The notes under the pieces: generated by a model
Seen by the model: only the letters and a program-made list of their open reading frames with translations
What the model was told of the DNA's origin: nothing
Databases searched by the model: none
Translations under genes and position numbers: made by a program
Shown here: in pieces, positions 1 to 7,970 of the stretch
Layout of the letters: each line of letters opens with the position of its first letter
Position numbering within the stretch: position 1 is the stretch's first letter
DNA from: JBBRHF01 sp038223055
Lineage (GTDB): Bacteria > Actinomycetota > Actinomycetes > JACCUZ01
Assembly (NCBI GenBank): GCA_038223055.1
Contig: JBBRHF010000056.1
Location: 1-22,939, forward strand
Length of the DNA: 22,939 nt
Direction of reading: 5' to 3'

Positions 1-464
1 CGCAACGCACGGATGAACGGGTCCTGGTCGAACGCCGGGTCCATCGGATCACGGGCGATGTGGGCGATCTCGGGCGGAAGGTCGGCACCACCCTCGGACA
101 GCGCGAGCCCGCCGAAGGTGCGCTGGTCGACGAACCGCAGCTCGTCGCGCCCGTCGGTGAAGCTCACCCGCACCCGCAGGTGGATCTCGTCGGCGGCATC
201 GGGAGGTCGCACGAGCAGCTGGCCGCTCATCCCGAGGTGGGCCAGCAGGGCGTCGCCATCATCGAGGGCGAGCCAGAGGTACTTGCCCCGCCGATGCACG
301 GCGTCGACGACGCGCCCCCGAAGCCGGCAGGCAAGATCGTCGGCGCCGGGCGTATGACGGCGTACGGCGCGGGGGTGCAAGACGCTGACGGAGGAGATGG
401 TGCGCCCGGTGACCCAGCGTTGGAGGCCGCGGCGGACCACCTCGACCTCGGGGAGCTCGGGCAC
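1..464 (-). CDS. mutM: Formamidopyrimidine-DNA glycosylase (Fpg/MutM), N-terminal part, cut by window edge
   Basis: Base-excision-repair enzyme that removes 8-oxoguanine and other oxidised purines and nicks the strand. The reading frame begins GTG-CCC-GAG, giving M-P-E-L-P-E-V-E-V-V-R-R-G-L; Pro2 is the Schiff-base nucleophile and Glu3 the catalytic acid of the family. The GRTISSVSVLHPRAVRR segment, RRGKYLWL (family catalytic Lys), LGMSGQL and FVDQRTFGG follow in the expected order. About 154 codons are present; the C-terminal helix-two-turn-helix and zinc finger lie beyond base 1. It sits 24 nt downstream of rnc in the same direction, the usual rnc-mutM order of actinobacteria, so it is probably the distal gene of this operon. 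Start chosen from the invariant MPELPE. Confidence 0.96.
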   Translation of the reverse strand, partial: MPELPEVEVVRRGLQRWVTGRTISSVSVLHPRAVRRHTPGADDLACRLRGRVVDAVHRRGKYLWLALDDGDALLAHLGMSGQLLVRPPDAADEIHLRVRVSFTDGRDELRFVDQRTFGGLALSEGGADLPPEIAHIARDPMDPAFDQDPFIRAL

Positions 465-488
465 GGGAGCGCGGGCGGTGCCGGCCGG

Positions 489-1298
489 TCAGTCGGTGCG
501 GGGATCGGTGCGGGGATCGGTGCGGGGATCGGTGCTGAGATCGGCGGCGTCCTCGGCGTAGCCGAGGGTGGCGCCGGTGCTCGCCACGATGCCGGACCGG
601 ATGGCGCGCCAGGCCGACGCGGCGGCCTCCTGCTCGGCTTCCTTCTTGCTGCTGCCGGTGCCTTCGCCGAAGGCCTCGCCGCCGAGTACGACCATGGCCT
701 CGAACTGCTTCTCGTGGTCGGGACCGGTCTCGGACACCAAGTAGTCAGGAACGCCGAGCGACTCTGCGGCGGTGAGTTCTTGCAAGCTGGTCTTCCAGTC
801 GAGCCCGGCGCCCAGCGTGGCGGCTTCCTTGATCAGCGCGTCGAACAGCCGGTGCACGAGCTCCGCGGCCGCCTCAAGGCCGACGTCGAGATAGACGGCG
901 CCGAGGATCGCCTCAAGGGTGTCCGCGAGGATCGAGGTCTTGTCCCGACCTCCGGTCGACTCCTCGCCCCTGCCGAGACGGATGTCCTCGCCAAGCTCGA
1001 GGGCTCGGGACACATCGGCGAGGGCACGCATGTTGACCACCGCGGCGCGCAACTTGGCCAGCTGGCCTTCGGGCAGGTCCGGATGCTCGCGGTAGAGCGC
1101 GTCGGTGACGACCAGTCCGAGCACGGAGTCGCCGAGGAACTCCAGCCGTTCGTTGGTCGGCAGGCCACCGTTCTCGTAGGCGAAGGAGCGGTGCGTGAGC
1201 GCCTGTTCGAGCAACCCGGGCTCGACATCGACCCCGAGACGATCACCCAGGCGGGTGCGCGCAGCGGGCGAGGGCGACTTGCCGGCCGGATCGCTCAT
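489..1298 (-). CDS. rnc: Ribonuclease III
   Basis: Double-strand-specific endoribonuclease that processes the 30S rRNA precursor and structured mRNAs. The 269-residue product has the family signature NERLEFLGDSVL at about residues 49-60, the second metal-binding helix DTLEAILGAVYLD near 126-138, and a C-terminal dsRNA-binding domain (about 165-235) with the GSSKKEAEQEAA helix. ATG start is 6 nt after the rpmF stop. The order rpmF-rnc-mutM supports one transcript. The last 15 residues are an odd tail of tandem Thr-Asp-Pro-Arg units encoded by a 12-bp repeat; RNase III normally ends near the dsRBD, so the tail (about 30 residues past the dsRBD) is probably dispensable. Catalytic residues all appear present. 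Confidence 0.97.
   Translation of the reverse strand: MSDPAGKSPSPAARTRLGDRLGVDVEPGLLEQALTHRSFAYENGGLPTNERLEFLGDSVLGLVVTDALYREHPDLPEGQLAKLRAAVVNMRALADVSRALELGEDIRLGRGEESTGGRDKTSILADTLEAILGAVYLDVGLEAAAELVHRLFDALIKEAATLGAGLDWKTSLQELTAAESLGVPDYLVSETGPDHEKQFEAMVVLGGEAFGEGTGSSKKEAEQEAAASAWRAIRSGIVASTGATLGYAEDAADLSTDPRTDPRTDPRTD
493..540. repeat. 12-bp tandem repeat in the 3' end of rnc
   Basis: Three identical copies of TCGGTGCGGGGA (plus-strand reading) at 493-504, 505-516 and 517-528, then a diverged fourth at 529-540. On the coding strand it gives repeated Thr-Asp-Pro-Arg at the RNase III C-terminus. The unit is a multiple of three, so copy changes keep the frame. Confidence 0.93.
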
Positions 1299-1304
1299 CG
1301 AGGC

Positions 1305-1478
1305 TCAGACGTCCAGCACGGAGCGCCCGTTGTAGGTGCCGCAGGCTGGGCACGCCACGTGCGGCAGCTTGGGCTCGCGGCAGCGAGGGCACGCCACCAG
1401 AGCGGTCACAGTGGCCTTCCACTGGGATCGGCGCGAGCGGGTGTTGCTGCGCGACATCTTGCGCTTGGGAACGGCCAC
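1305..1478 (-). CDS. rpmF: 50S ribosomal protein L32, zinc-ribbon (C+) form
   Basis: Small 57-residue large-subunit ribosomal protein. The product starts AVPKRKMSRSNTRSRRSQWK, typical of L32, and contains two Cys pairs (CPRC and CPAC) that form a zinc ribbon, so this is the zinc-dependent paralogue type. GTG start is preceded by TAAGGAGA at good distance. The RBS overlaps the last codons of the upstream DUF177 gene, whose stop ends 2 nt before the start, so the pair is almost certainly translationally coupled, as in most bacteria where yceD-rpmF is conserved. Confidence 0.96.
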   Translation of the reverse strand: MAVPKRKMSRSNTRSRRSQWKATVTALVACPRCREPKLPHVACPACGTYNGRSVLDV

Positions 1479-1480
1479 GG

Positions 1481-2185
1481 CTATGTCTCCTTAGAACTGG
1501 CGAGTTGTTCGGTCAAGCTCGCGAGCGCCGCCCACCGCGAATCGGTCGCGTCGTGCACGTGCTCGGGGTCGTCAGCGAACCGGGCCCCACACTGTGGGCA
1601 CAGGCCCGGGCAGTCGGCCCGGCACAGTGGTTGGAACGGCAGTGCGAGCACCACCGTGTCGCGCAGCACCGGTTCCAGATCGAGCAGGTCACCCTCGAGG
1701 CGGCGAAGCTCGGTCTCGTCGTCGTGCGCCGAGTCTCCATGCACCCTGCCCTCACTAGGCACCCTGCCGTCTCCATGCACCCTGCCGTCTCCATGCACCC
1801 TGCCGTCACCACGCAGCTTGTCGGGATAGGCGTAGAGCTCCTGCAAATCGACCACGAGCTCGCTCGCAATCGGATCGAGACACCGCACGCACTCCCCGGC
1901 CAACCGCGCCTGGGCCGTCCCGGAGACCAGCACCCCTTCCATCACCGACTCGAGCCGCAGATCGAGGTCGAGCACCGAACCCGGGGCAACACCGAGCACG
2001 TCCACACCCAGGTCCACCGGAGCCGGAACAGACCGGGACAGCCGTCGAAGCGAACCCGGCCGGCGCCCCAGCTCGCGGGTGTCGATGACGAGGGGTGCCC
2101 GGTGATCGAGGCGACTCAGTGCATCCTGCTCTCTGTTGGGCGTTGCATCCGCAGGGCTGCGAGCAAACGGCGCGCTTGGGGGCAT
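1481..2185 (-). CDS. DUF177 (YceD-type) protein with a repeat-bearing insert
   Basis: DUF177/YceD family protein, almost always encoded directly before rpmF and linked in plants and bacteria to 23S rRNA accumulation and ribosome biogenesis. Visible family features are IDTRELGRRPGS near the N-terminus, LRLESVMEGVLVSG, the ECVRCLDP motif and the C-terminal CRADCPGLCPQCG, which looks like a zinc-binding Cys cluster. At 234 residues it is longer than the roughly 200-residue mycobacterial homologues, owing to a hydrophilic insert of GDGRVH-like hexapeptide repeats after LQELYAYPDKL and an N-terminal extension. ATG at 2185 has only a weak, distant GGAG; I see no better in-frame start, so the first 25-30 residues are less certain. 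Confidence 0.9.
   Translation of the reverse strand: MPPSAPFARSPADATPNREQDALSRLDHRAPLVIDTRELGRRPGSLRRLSRSVPAPVDLGVDVLGVAPGSVLDLDLRLESVMEGVLVSGTAQARLAGECVRCLDPIASELVVDLQELYAYPDKLRGDGRVHGDGRVHGDGRVPSEGRVHGDSAHDDETELRRLEGDLLDLEPVLRDTVVLALPFQPLCRADCPGLCPQCGARFADDPEHVHDATDSRWAALASLTEQLASSKET
1742..1813. repeat. 18-bp tandem repeat inside the DUF177 gene
   Basis: Four 18-bp units of CACCCTGCCGTCTCCATG (plus strand) at 1742-1759, 1760-1777, 1778-1795 and 1796-1813. The two middle copies are identical and the outer ones diverged. They encode the GDGRVH, GDGRVH, GDGRVP/SEGRVH stretch, replacing the usual acidic linker before the RRLEGDLLDLEPVLRD segment. Confidence 0.93.
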
Positions 2186-2278
2186 GGCGACTCTCGGCTC
2201 CAGACAGAACCATCGCTCAGGCTACCCGACGGGACGCGGCAGCCCAACTCGATGGCCGGTGCAACCGACTCCGGCCGG

Positions 2279-2791
2279 TCAGGTCGCCGTCTCCTGGTCG
2301 TCCAGGGGATGGCCGCCCGCCGCGTCGTCGCCGAAGTTGTCACCGACCGAGCCGCCCCGGAGCCGCTCGCGGCCGCGGTTCACGGCCACCAGGGTCCGCT
2401 CGAGCAGCACCTCGAAGTGGGCCAGCTTGGTGTCGACGTAGTCGTCGACCTCGCGGCGCATGGCGACCGCGTCCTCGTGGGACAAGGCCGTGATCTCGTC
2501 CGCCTGCCGGCGTGCTTGTTGTAGCAGCTCGGTCTCGGCGACGAGTCGGGCCGCCTCCGCTTCGGCAACCTCGATCAGCCGGCGCGCCTCCCGGCGCCCT
2601 TCGTCCACCACGGACTCCCGATCGTGCAACAACAGCTCCGCGTGCCGGAACTCCTCGGGCAACAGCTCGCGGATCTCCTCGACCAGGGCCAGCAGGTCCC
2701 CCCGGTTGATCACGCACGAGGCCGACATCGGCATGGCGCGAGCGTTCTCCACCAGGGCGGTGAGCTCGTCGAGCTTGTCGTGGACGTCCAC
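2279..2791 (-). CDS. SepIVA/DivIVA-like coiled-coil protein
   Basis: Short relative of mycobacterial SepIVA, a DivIVA-like cytoplasmic protein of cell division and polar growth. The start VDVHDKLDELTALVENARAMPMSASCVINRGDLLALVEEIRELLPEE matches the N-terminal family pattern (MPMs..CvinRgdlL.li..ir..lP). It is followed by a long charged coiled coil and the ending DDYVDTKLAHFEVLLERTLVAVNRGRERLRG, also typical. The order sepIVA-DUF177-rpmF-rnc-mutM is conserved in actinobacteria. I chose GTG 2791 (170 aa) because GGAGGAA lies 9 nt upstream; an in-frame ATG at 2860 would add 23 poorly conserved residues. The product is clearly shorter than the mycobacterial homologue (about 245 aa), with most of the central coiled coil missing. 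A 93-nt gap separates it from DUF177; I see no gene there. Confidence 0.85.
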   Translation of the reverse strand: MDVHDKLDELTALVENARAMPMSASCVINRGDLLALVEEIRELLPEEFRHAELLLHDRESVVDEGRREARRLIEVAEAEAARLVAETELLQQARRQADEITALSHEDAVAMRREVDDYVDTKLAHFEVLLERTLVAVNRGRERLRGGSVGDNFGDDAAGGHPLDDQETAT

Positions 2792-2863
2792 GGTCGCGGG
2801 TTCCTCCGAAGCGGTCGGTGCGGTACCAGATCGGCCGGTCAGGGTTCGGGCCGGAACCACCCG

Positions 2864-3355
2864 TCAGGTGGGCTTGTTAGGCTCCCGGGAGAGGGACGCG
2901 ATCTTCCGGGCGACGGCGTCGGGCACCAGTCCAGAGATGTCGCCGCCGTAGGTCGCTACCTGCTTGACCAGGGTAGAGGACACGAAGGAGTAGGTCGGGT
3001 TCGTGGCCAGGAACAGCGTCTCGATCCCCATCAGCCGCCGGTTCATCTGCGCCATCTCCAGCTCGTAGTCGAAGTCCCCCCCGGCCCGCAGGCCCTTGAC
3101 CACGACGGGGATCGACCGGTCGCGGCAGTAGTCGGCGAGCAGCCCCGAGAAGCTGTCGACGCTGACGTTGGGCAGCGCGGCCGTGACCTCCCGGAGCAGA
3201 TCGAGTCGCTCCGCCACCTCGAACAGGCCGCGCTTCTCGGGGTTGACGAGCACGGCGACGACGACCTCGTCATAGAGCCGGCTGGCCCGCTCGACCACGT
3301 CCAGATGACCGTTGGTGACGGGGTCGAACGAGCCGGGGCACACGCATCGACGCAC
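2864..3355 (-). CDS. coaD: Phosphopantetheine adenylyltransferase
   Basis: Penultimate enzyme of CoA synthesis: transfers AMP from ATP to 4'-phosphopantetheine. The 163-residue product shows the nucleotidyltransferase start CVCPGSFDPVTNGHLDVVERA, with the T/HxGH motif as TNGH at residues 14-17. It also has the pantetheine-binding KGLRAGGDFDYELEMAQMNR and the PTYSFVSSTLVKQVATYGGD segment that carries the second ATP-binding motif. Length is normal for CoaD. It lies 6 nt downstream of rsmD; rsmD-coaD pairing is conserved in many bacteria, so co-transcription is very likely. About 72 nt separate it from the SepIVA-like gene, containing only a weak GGTTC/GAACC hairpin near 2843-2858. Confidence 0.97.
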   Translation of the reverse strand: MRRCVCPGSFDPVTNGHLDVVERASRLYDEVVVAVLVNPEKRGLFEVAERLDLLREVTAALPNVSVDSFSGLLADYCRDRSIPVVVKGLRAGGDFDYELEMAQMNRRLMGIETLFLATNPTYSFVSSTLVKQVATYGGDISGLVPDAVARKIASLSREPNKPT

Positions 3356-3361
3356 GGGCGG

Positions 3362-3958
3362 TTACTCCTCGGGGGCGGGGCCGCCGGGCGGCGGAACTGT
3401 GGTCGCGCGACCGTACCAAAGGGTCGCCTCGCCGTATCTCTTAGCGCGCTCGGCACCGACGCCAGGCGGCCAGGGGCAGGGGCCGCCGCGGGTCGCCCGC
3501 TCCACCACGATCACCGCACCGGGACCGACCCAGCCGCCTCCCGCAAGAGCGGCCAGCACCGCCCCGAGCGCGTCGTCCGGCAGGACGTAGGGCGGGTCGG
3601 CGAAGACCACGTCGTACGGCGGGGGCGGCTGGGTCGCGACGAAGCGCTCGACCAGCACGGGATGCACGTGCACCCGGTCGAGCCCGACGGCCGCGACGTT
3701 GGCACGGATCACACCGACGGCCCGAGGGTCGGACTCGACCAGCGCCACATGGGCGGCCCCTCGGCTGCGCGCCTCGAGGCCGACTGCCCCCGAGCCGGCA
3801 TAGAGGTCGAGGAAGCGCAGGCCGGTCATGGCGCCGACCATGGCCTCGACCGCGGAGAACAGCGCCTCCCTGACCCGATCGGCCGTCGGTCGGGTGCCGG
3901 AGCCCGCGGGCACGGCCAGCCGGCGGCCCCGGGAGTCCCCGGCGATGACGCGGGTCAC
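3362..3958 (-). CDS. rsmD: 16S rRNA (guanine-966-N2)-methyltransferase
   Basis: SAM-dependent methyltransferase that modifies G966 (E. coli numbering) of 16S rRNA during 30S assembly. The product begins MTRVIAGDSRGRRLAVPAG and GTRPTADRVREALFS. Motif I follows as LDLYAGSGAVGLEARSRGA, the acidic SAM contact as ALVESDPRA, and motif IV as FADPPYVLPDD, the NPPY/DPPY catalytic motif of N-methyltransferases. GTG start at 3958 is the first in-frame start after an upstream in-frame TGA inside the repeat tract, so the start is well constrained. At 198 residues it is close to the usual 180-200. The Pro/Gly-rich C-terminus (TVPPPGGPAPEE) is variable. Confidence 0.94.
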   Translation of the reverse strand: MTRVIAGDSRGRRLAVPAGSGTRPTADRVREALFSAVEAMVGAMTGLRFLDLYAGSGAVGLEARSRGAAHVALVESDPRAVGVIRANVAAVGLDRVHVHPVLVERFVATQPPPPYDVVFADPPYVLPDDALGAVLAALAGGGWVGPGAVIVVERATRGGPCPWPPGVGAERAKRYGEATLWYGRATTVPPPGGPAPEE

Positions 3959-3973
3959 GCCGCGGCCGCCGCG

Positions 3974-4036
3974 GCCGCAGAGGCCGCAGAGACCTCAGAG
4001 GCCGCAGGTGCCGCAGGTGCCGCAGGTGCCGCAGAG
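3974..4036. repeat. 9-bp tandem repeat filling the recG-rsmD gap
   Basis: Seven consecutive 9-bp units of GCCGCAGAG or GCCGCAGGT type (plus strand) at 3974-4036, preceded by (GCC/GCG)-rich sequence. They occupy nearly the whole 79-nt spacer between the recG stop (4038) and the rsmD start (3958). The tract lies just upstream of rsmD, where its RBS should be, and no good Shine-Dalgarno is visible there. Confidence 0.9.
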
Positions 4037-4037
4037 G

Positions 4038-6212
4038 TCACGCCTTGTCCAAGAAGTCGGCGCGCTCGTCGTCGAGCAGCGCCTCGAGGGCCGCGCGAAG
4101 GGCCGGCCGGCTGCGCAGGTCTGGCTCGTCCTCGACGAGCTCGGTGGCCTCGCGGCGCGCCTGTTCGATGAGGTCCTCGTCGCGGATCACGCCGAGCAGC
4201 TTGAGGCTGGACTGGCGCCCCGACTGTGAGGCGCCGAGCACGTCGCCCTCCCGGCGGGCTTCCAGGTCGACTCGGGACAGCTCGAAGCCGTCCAGGGTGC
4301 CGGCGACCGCATCCAGTCGCCGGCGGGCCGGGCTGGTGGCCTCGAGCTCGGTGACGAGCAAACAAAGCCCTGGGGCGTCGCCCCGCCCGACCCGGCCCCG
4401 CAGTTGGTGCAGCTGGGAGACCCCGAACCGGTCGGCGTCCATGACCACCATCGTGGTGGCGTTGGCAACGTCGACACTGACCTCGATGACCGTGGTCGCG
4501 ACGAGCACGTCGACCTCGCCGGAGATGAACCGGAGCATGACGTCGTCCTTGGCGTCGGGCGTCAGCCGACCGTGCAGCATGTCCACGCGCAGGCCGGCGA
4601 GGGGCCCCTCCGACAACAGCTCGACCATGTCGAGCACGGCGATCGCGGGACGCCGCGGACCGGGAAGCTCCCCCTCGGGCTCACCACCCGTCTCCTCGGC
4701 ACCCTCGGCGTCACCGATGCGGGGGCACACGACGAACGCCTGGCGGCCGGCCGCGACCTCCTCGCGCAGCCGCTGCCACGCGCGGTCGAGGAAGGCCGGC
4801 TTCTCTCCCGCCGGCACCACGTGGGTGGCGATCGGGGACCGGCCGACGGGCAGCTCGGTCAGCGTCGACACGTCCAGGTCGCCGAACACCGTCATGGCCA
4901 CCGTGCGCGGGATCGGGGTGGCGGTCATGACCAGCAGGTGGGGGGGAATCGCCGCCTTCGCGCGCAACGCATCGCGCTGCTCGACGCCGAACCGGTGCTG
5001 TTCGTCGACGACGACCAACGCAAGGTCGGCGAACTCGACCGGGTCCTGGATGAGGGCGTGGGTCCCGATGACGATGCCCGCCTCCCCGGCGGCCACTGCC
5101 GCCAGCACCGCGCGGCGGGGGCCGGCGGCCAGGGAGCCGGTGAGCAACGCCAGCCGGGTGCCGGCCGCGTCCCCGCCGAGCAGCCCCCGCTCGGCCAGCG
5201 GCCCGAGCAACGCCGTGATCGACCGGTGATGCTGCTGGGCGAGGACCTCGGTGGGCGCGAGCAGCGCGGCCTGCCCGCCGGAGTCGACCACGGTCAGCAT
5301 GGCCCGCAGAGCGACGACCGTCTTGCCCGAGCCGACCTCGCCCTGGAGCAACCGGTGCATCGGGTGCTCCATCGCGATGTCCGCGGCGAGGTCGGCGGCG
5401 ACCTCACGCTGACCGGCCGTGAGCTCGAACGGGCACCGTTCGTCGAACGCGTCGAGCAGGCCACTCGGGACGGGCAGCCGGGGGGTCGCCGGCAACCCCC
5501 GCGCGACGACCCGACGCTGGGCCAGGACGACCTGCAGCAGGAACGCCTCGTCGAAACGAAGCCGGTCCCGGGCCCGGCGTACGTCGTCCATCGACCTCGG
5601 CCGGTGGACCGCCTGCAGGGCGTCGCGCAGGCCCAGCAGCCGGCGCCGGTCGCGGATCTCCTCGGGCAGCGGGTCGGGGAGCGCCGTGAGCCCGTCCAGG
5701 ACGATGCGCAGGCTCTGCGCGATCGACCAGCTGGCCATGGCGGCCGTCGCGGGATAGATCGGGATGATCTCGTCGGCGAACGCGTGGACGTCGAGCGTGG
5801 GGCGACGTCCGATCATCTGATAGTCCGGGTGGGTCAGCTGGCGGGTGCCGCGGTAGGACGTGACCTTGCCCGCGAACAGACCGTAGGCGCCCACGGTGAG
5901 GTCACGGACTCGGAACGGCTGGTTGAAGAAGGTCAATCGCAGCTGCCCGCTGCCGTCGGTGACGATGACCTCGACCAAGTTGTGCTTGTGATCGCGCGTG
6001 GGGCGGCTGCTGACCGAGGCAACCTGGGCGACCACCGTGACCTGCTCGTCGAGGGGCAGCTTGTCGATGTCGGTGAGCTCGCCGCGGCGGGCGTAGCGCC
6101 GGGGGTAGTGGTGCAGCAGGTCCTCGACGGTCTGCAGCGCCAGCCCCGCGGCCAGCGCCTTCGCTGTCTTGTCGCCGAGCACCATCGTCAGCGGGGTGTG
6201 GACGCTGAGCAT
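4038..6212 (-). CDS. recG: ATP-dependent DNA helicase RecG
   Basis: Superfamily 2 helicase that remodels stalled replication forks and branch-migrates Holliday junctions. Domains in order over 724 residues: an N-terminal wedge/OB domain (about 1-230, with VEDLLHHYPRRYARRGEL and a TVVAQVASV...LTFFNQP OB strand pair); helicase motif I GEVGSGKT near 291-298; the DEQH box with RFG near 400-410; TATPIPRT near 430; motif VI QLRGRVGRG near 605; and the wedge-contacting C-terminus with EGDVLGASQSGRQSSLKL. All catalytic motifs are intact. ATG start directly abuts the stop of the FakA-like gene (6213), so the two are co-translated; the same DAK2-recG pairing is common in Gram-positive bacteria. It carries an insert of acidic residues (GAEETGGEPEGELPG) after the VCPRI motif, as in several actinobacterial RecGs. 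Confidence 0.97.
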   Translation of the reverse strand: MLSVHTPLTMVLGDKTAKALAAGLALQTVEDLLHHYPRRYARRGELTDIDKLPLDEQVTVVAQVASVSSRPTRDHKHNLVEVIVTDGSGQLRLTFFNQPFRVRDLTVGAYGLFAGKVTSYRGTRQLTHPDYQMIGRRPTLDVHAFADEIIPIYPATAAMASWSIAQSLRIVLDGLTALPDPLPEEIRDRRRLLGLRDALQAVHRPRSMDDVRRARDRLRFDEAFLLQVVLAQRRVVARGLPATPRLPVPSGLLDAFDERCPFELTAGQREVAADLAADIAMEHPMHRLLQGEVGSGKTVVALRAMLTVVDSGGQAALLAPTEVLAQQHHRSITALLGPLAERGLLGGDAAGTRLALLTGSLAAGPRRAVLAAVAAGEAGIVIGTHALIQDPVEFADLALVVVDEQHRFGVEQRDALRAKAAIPPHLLVMTATPIPRTVAMTVFGDLDVSTLTELPVGRSPIATHVVPAGEKPAFLDRAWQRLREEVAAGRQAFVVCPRIGDAEGAEETGGEPEGELPGPRRPAIAVLDMVELLSEGPLAGLRVDMLHGRLTPDAKDDVMLRFISGEVDVLVATTVIEVSVDVANATTMVVMDADRFGVSQLHQLRGRVGRGDAPGLCLLVTELEATSPARRRLDAVAGTLDGFELSRVDLEARREGDVLGASQSGRQSSLKLLGVIRDEDLIEQARREATELVEDEPDLRSRPALRAALEALLDDERADFLDKA

Positions 6213-7880
6213 TCACTCGACCCCGATGAGCAGGGGGTAGCGGGGCTGGCCCCCGGAGTAGACCACGGTGTCGACATCGGGGCGGGTGTGCCGCAGGTTC
6301 TGCACCACTGACTCCGTGAGACCGGCGCCGGCGCCGGCGCCGGTCACGAGGGTGACCATCTCGCCGCCCGAGCCGAGCATCCGGTCCACGACGTCGCGCC
6401 CGACTGCCTCGAGGCTGGAGCCGATCACCACGAAGTCGCCCTCGACGATGCCCAGCACGTCGCCCTCGGCGCAGATCCCGGCCGTCGTCATGGCCGGGCG
6501 CGAGGCCACGGTCACGCCGCCGTGGCGGCAGTGGACTGCGGCGGCGGTCATGTGCATCAGGTCGTCGTCAAGGCCGCGAGCCGGATCGTGGACAGCGAGG
6601 GCTGCCAGCGCCTGAACGCTGGCCCGGGTGGGGATGACCGCGACCCGCAGCCCCTCGTCGCGGGCCTTCCCCCCGGCCACCCGGGCGACCGCATGGCTGT
6701 CGGAGTCGTTCGGCAGGACGACGATGTCGCGGGCGCCGGCACGGTGGAAGCCGGCGAGCAGCTCGGCGGTGGAGGCGCGCCGGCCGGGCCCGCCGCGGAC
6801 CACGGTTGCGCCGGCGGCCTCGAACAGCGCCGCGAGACCGTCCCCGGCCACGACCGAGACGATGGCGGAGGTCCGCCGATGGTGGCTGCCCGGCCGTCCC
6901 GCCGGCCCGTCGGGCAGCGACGGGCGCGGAGCCGGCTCGCGCAGGCCGGTCACCCGGATGCCGTGCGGACGTCCGGCCGCGATGCCGGCCTCGACCGCGG
7001 CGCCCACGTCGTCGACGTGCACATGGACGTTCCACTCCGGCGCCGCGCCGACGACCACGACGGAGTCCCCGACCGCCGCCAGCCGCTCCCGCAACACGGG
7101 GATCGCCTCACGGGGCGCATCCAGCAGGAACATCACCTCGTAGGACGGGCCGCCTGCCGCGTCGTAGTCGTCGCAGAGCTCTGCCCGCGAGACCGGCTCG
7201 GCTGCTGCCGGGGGCGCGGGAGCGGCCCGGAGCGGGGTCCGGGCCACCGCGAAGGTCGTGTCCATCGGGCGGCCCGCGACGACCCCGTCAAGGGCGTCGA
7301 ACAGGACGCAGACGCCACGACCGCCCGCGTCCACCACACCGGCGCGGCGCAGGATCTCCAGCTGGTCGGGGGTGCGCTGGAGTGCCTCGCGGGCGCCGAG
7401 CGCGGCGGCGGCGACGACGTCAGGCAGGCTGTCGCCGGCCTGCGCGGCCACAGCCGCCGCCCGAAGCACCGTCAACATGGTGCCCTCGACCGGCGAGGCG
7501 ACCGACGCGTAGGCGGCGTCGGCCGCCGAGCGAAGGGCGCCCGCCATCGTGGCGACGTCGGCCGCGCGGTCACCGAGGGCGTCGGCCAGGCCGCGCAGCA
7601 CCTGGCTCAGGATCACCCCGGAGTTGCCCCGGGCGCCGAGCAGGGCACCTCTGGCCATGGCGTTCAGGACGAGTCCCGGCCCGGCGTCGCGCGGAAGCTC
7701 GACCAGAGCGCGGACCGCCGACTCGACGGTGAGATAGAGGTTGGTGCCGGTGTCCCCATCAGGGACCGGATAGACGTTGAGCGCGTCGATCTCCTCACGG
7801 GCGATCCCGAGCTGGTCCAGGCCCGAACTCGCCCACGCCCGCAGGCCCGCGGAGTCGAGTTCGAGCAGCGGCGGGTGCAT
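6213..7880 (-). CDS. FakA/DhaL-type fatty-acid kinase subunit (DAK2 plus FakA C-terminal domain)
   Basis: ATP-binding subunit of the fatty-acid kinase family, which phosphorylates exogenous fatty acids held by a DegV/FakB partner. Residues about 10-200 are a DAK2/DhaL domain with the Mg-ATP loop NVYPVPDGDTGTN (near 35-47) and GARGNSGVILSQVLRG. The rest is the middle domain and the FakA C-terminal domain, ending YSGGQPRYPLLIGVE as in the family. At 555 residues it has the usual length. ATG 7880 is preceded by GAGGAGG with 6-nt spacing. No DegV/FakB gene is visible in the window. A short GA repeat (VTGAGAGAGL), encoded by GCCGGC repeats near 6330, interrupts the C-terminal domain. Kinase activity in actinobacteria is inferred from the family. 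Confidence 0.88.
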   Translation of the reverse strand: MHPPLLELDSAGLRAWASSGLDQLGIAREEIDALNVYPVPDGDTGTNLYLTVESAVRALVELPRDAGPGLVLNAMARGALLGARGNSGVILSQVLRGLADALGDRAADVATMAGALRSAADAAYASVASPVEGTMLTVLRAAAVAAQAGDSLPDVVAAAALGAREALQRTPDQLEILRRAGVVDAGGRGVCVLFDALDGVVAGRPMDTTFAVARTPLRAAPAPPAAAEPVSRAELCDDYDAAGGPSYEVMFLLDAPREAIPVLRERLAAVGDSVVVVGAAPEWNVHVHVDDVGAAVEAGIAAGRPHGIRVTGLREPAPRPSLPDGPAGRPGSHHRRTSAIVSVVAGDGLAALFEAAGATVVRGGPGRRASTAELLAGFHRAGARDIVVLPNDSDSHAVARVAGGKARDEGLRVAVIPTRASVQALAALAVHDPARGLDDDLMHMTAAAVHCRHGGVTVASRPAMTTAGICAEGDVLGIVEGDFVVIGSSLEAVGRDVVDRMLGSGGEMVTLVTGAGAGAGLTESVVQNLRHTRPDVDTVVYSGGQPRYPLLIGVE

Positions 7881-7970
7881 CGCAGGCCTCCTCGTCGTTC
7901 GCGCTGCGCCGCTGCACGCGGGGTTGGACAGGCGGCTAGGCAGTACGCCGCAGGGTAGCCGCGTGGTCCG

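Noticed and set aside
1742..1813. CRISPR-like array
   Set aside because: This and the other repeat tracts are contiguous short units without spacers and lie inside coding sequence; no cas genes are present.
60..1829. Long plus-strand open frame over mutM, rnc and rpmF
   Set aside because: It is antisense to three genes with clear family motifs; its translation is Gly/Ala/Glu-rich with no recognisable domain, a common result of very high GC.
3955..4365. Alternative C-terminus of RecG in another frame ending in poly-Ala from the 9-bp repeat
   Set aside because: The normal recG frame ends just before the repeat with family-like sequence; using the other frame would need a frameshift for which there is no evidence.
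4404..6311. 635-codon plus-strand open frame opposite recG
   Set aside because: recG on the minus strand has all helicase motifs; this frame is its antisense and shows only low-complexity, charged sequence.
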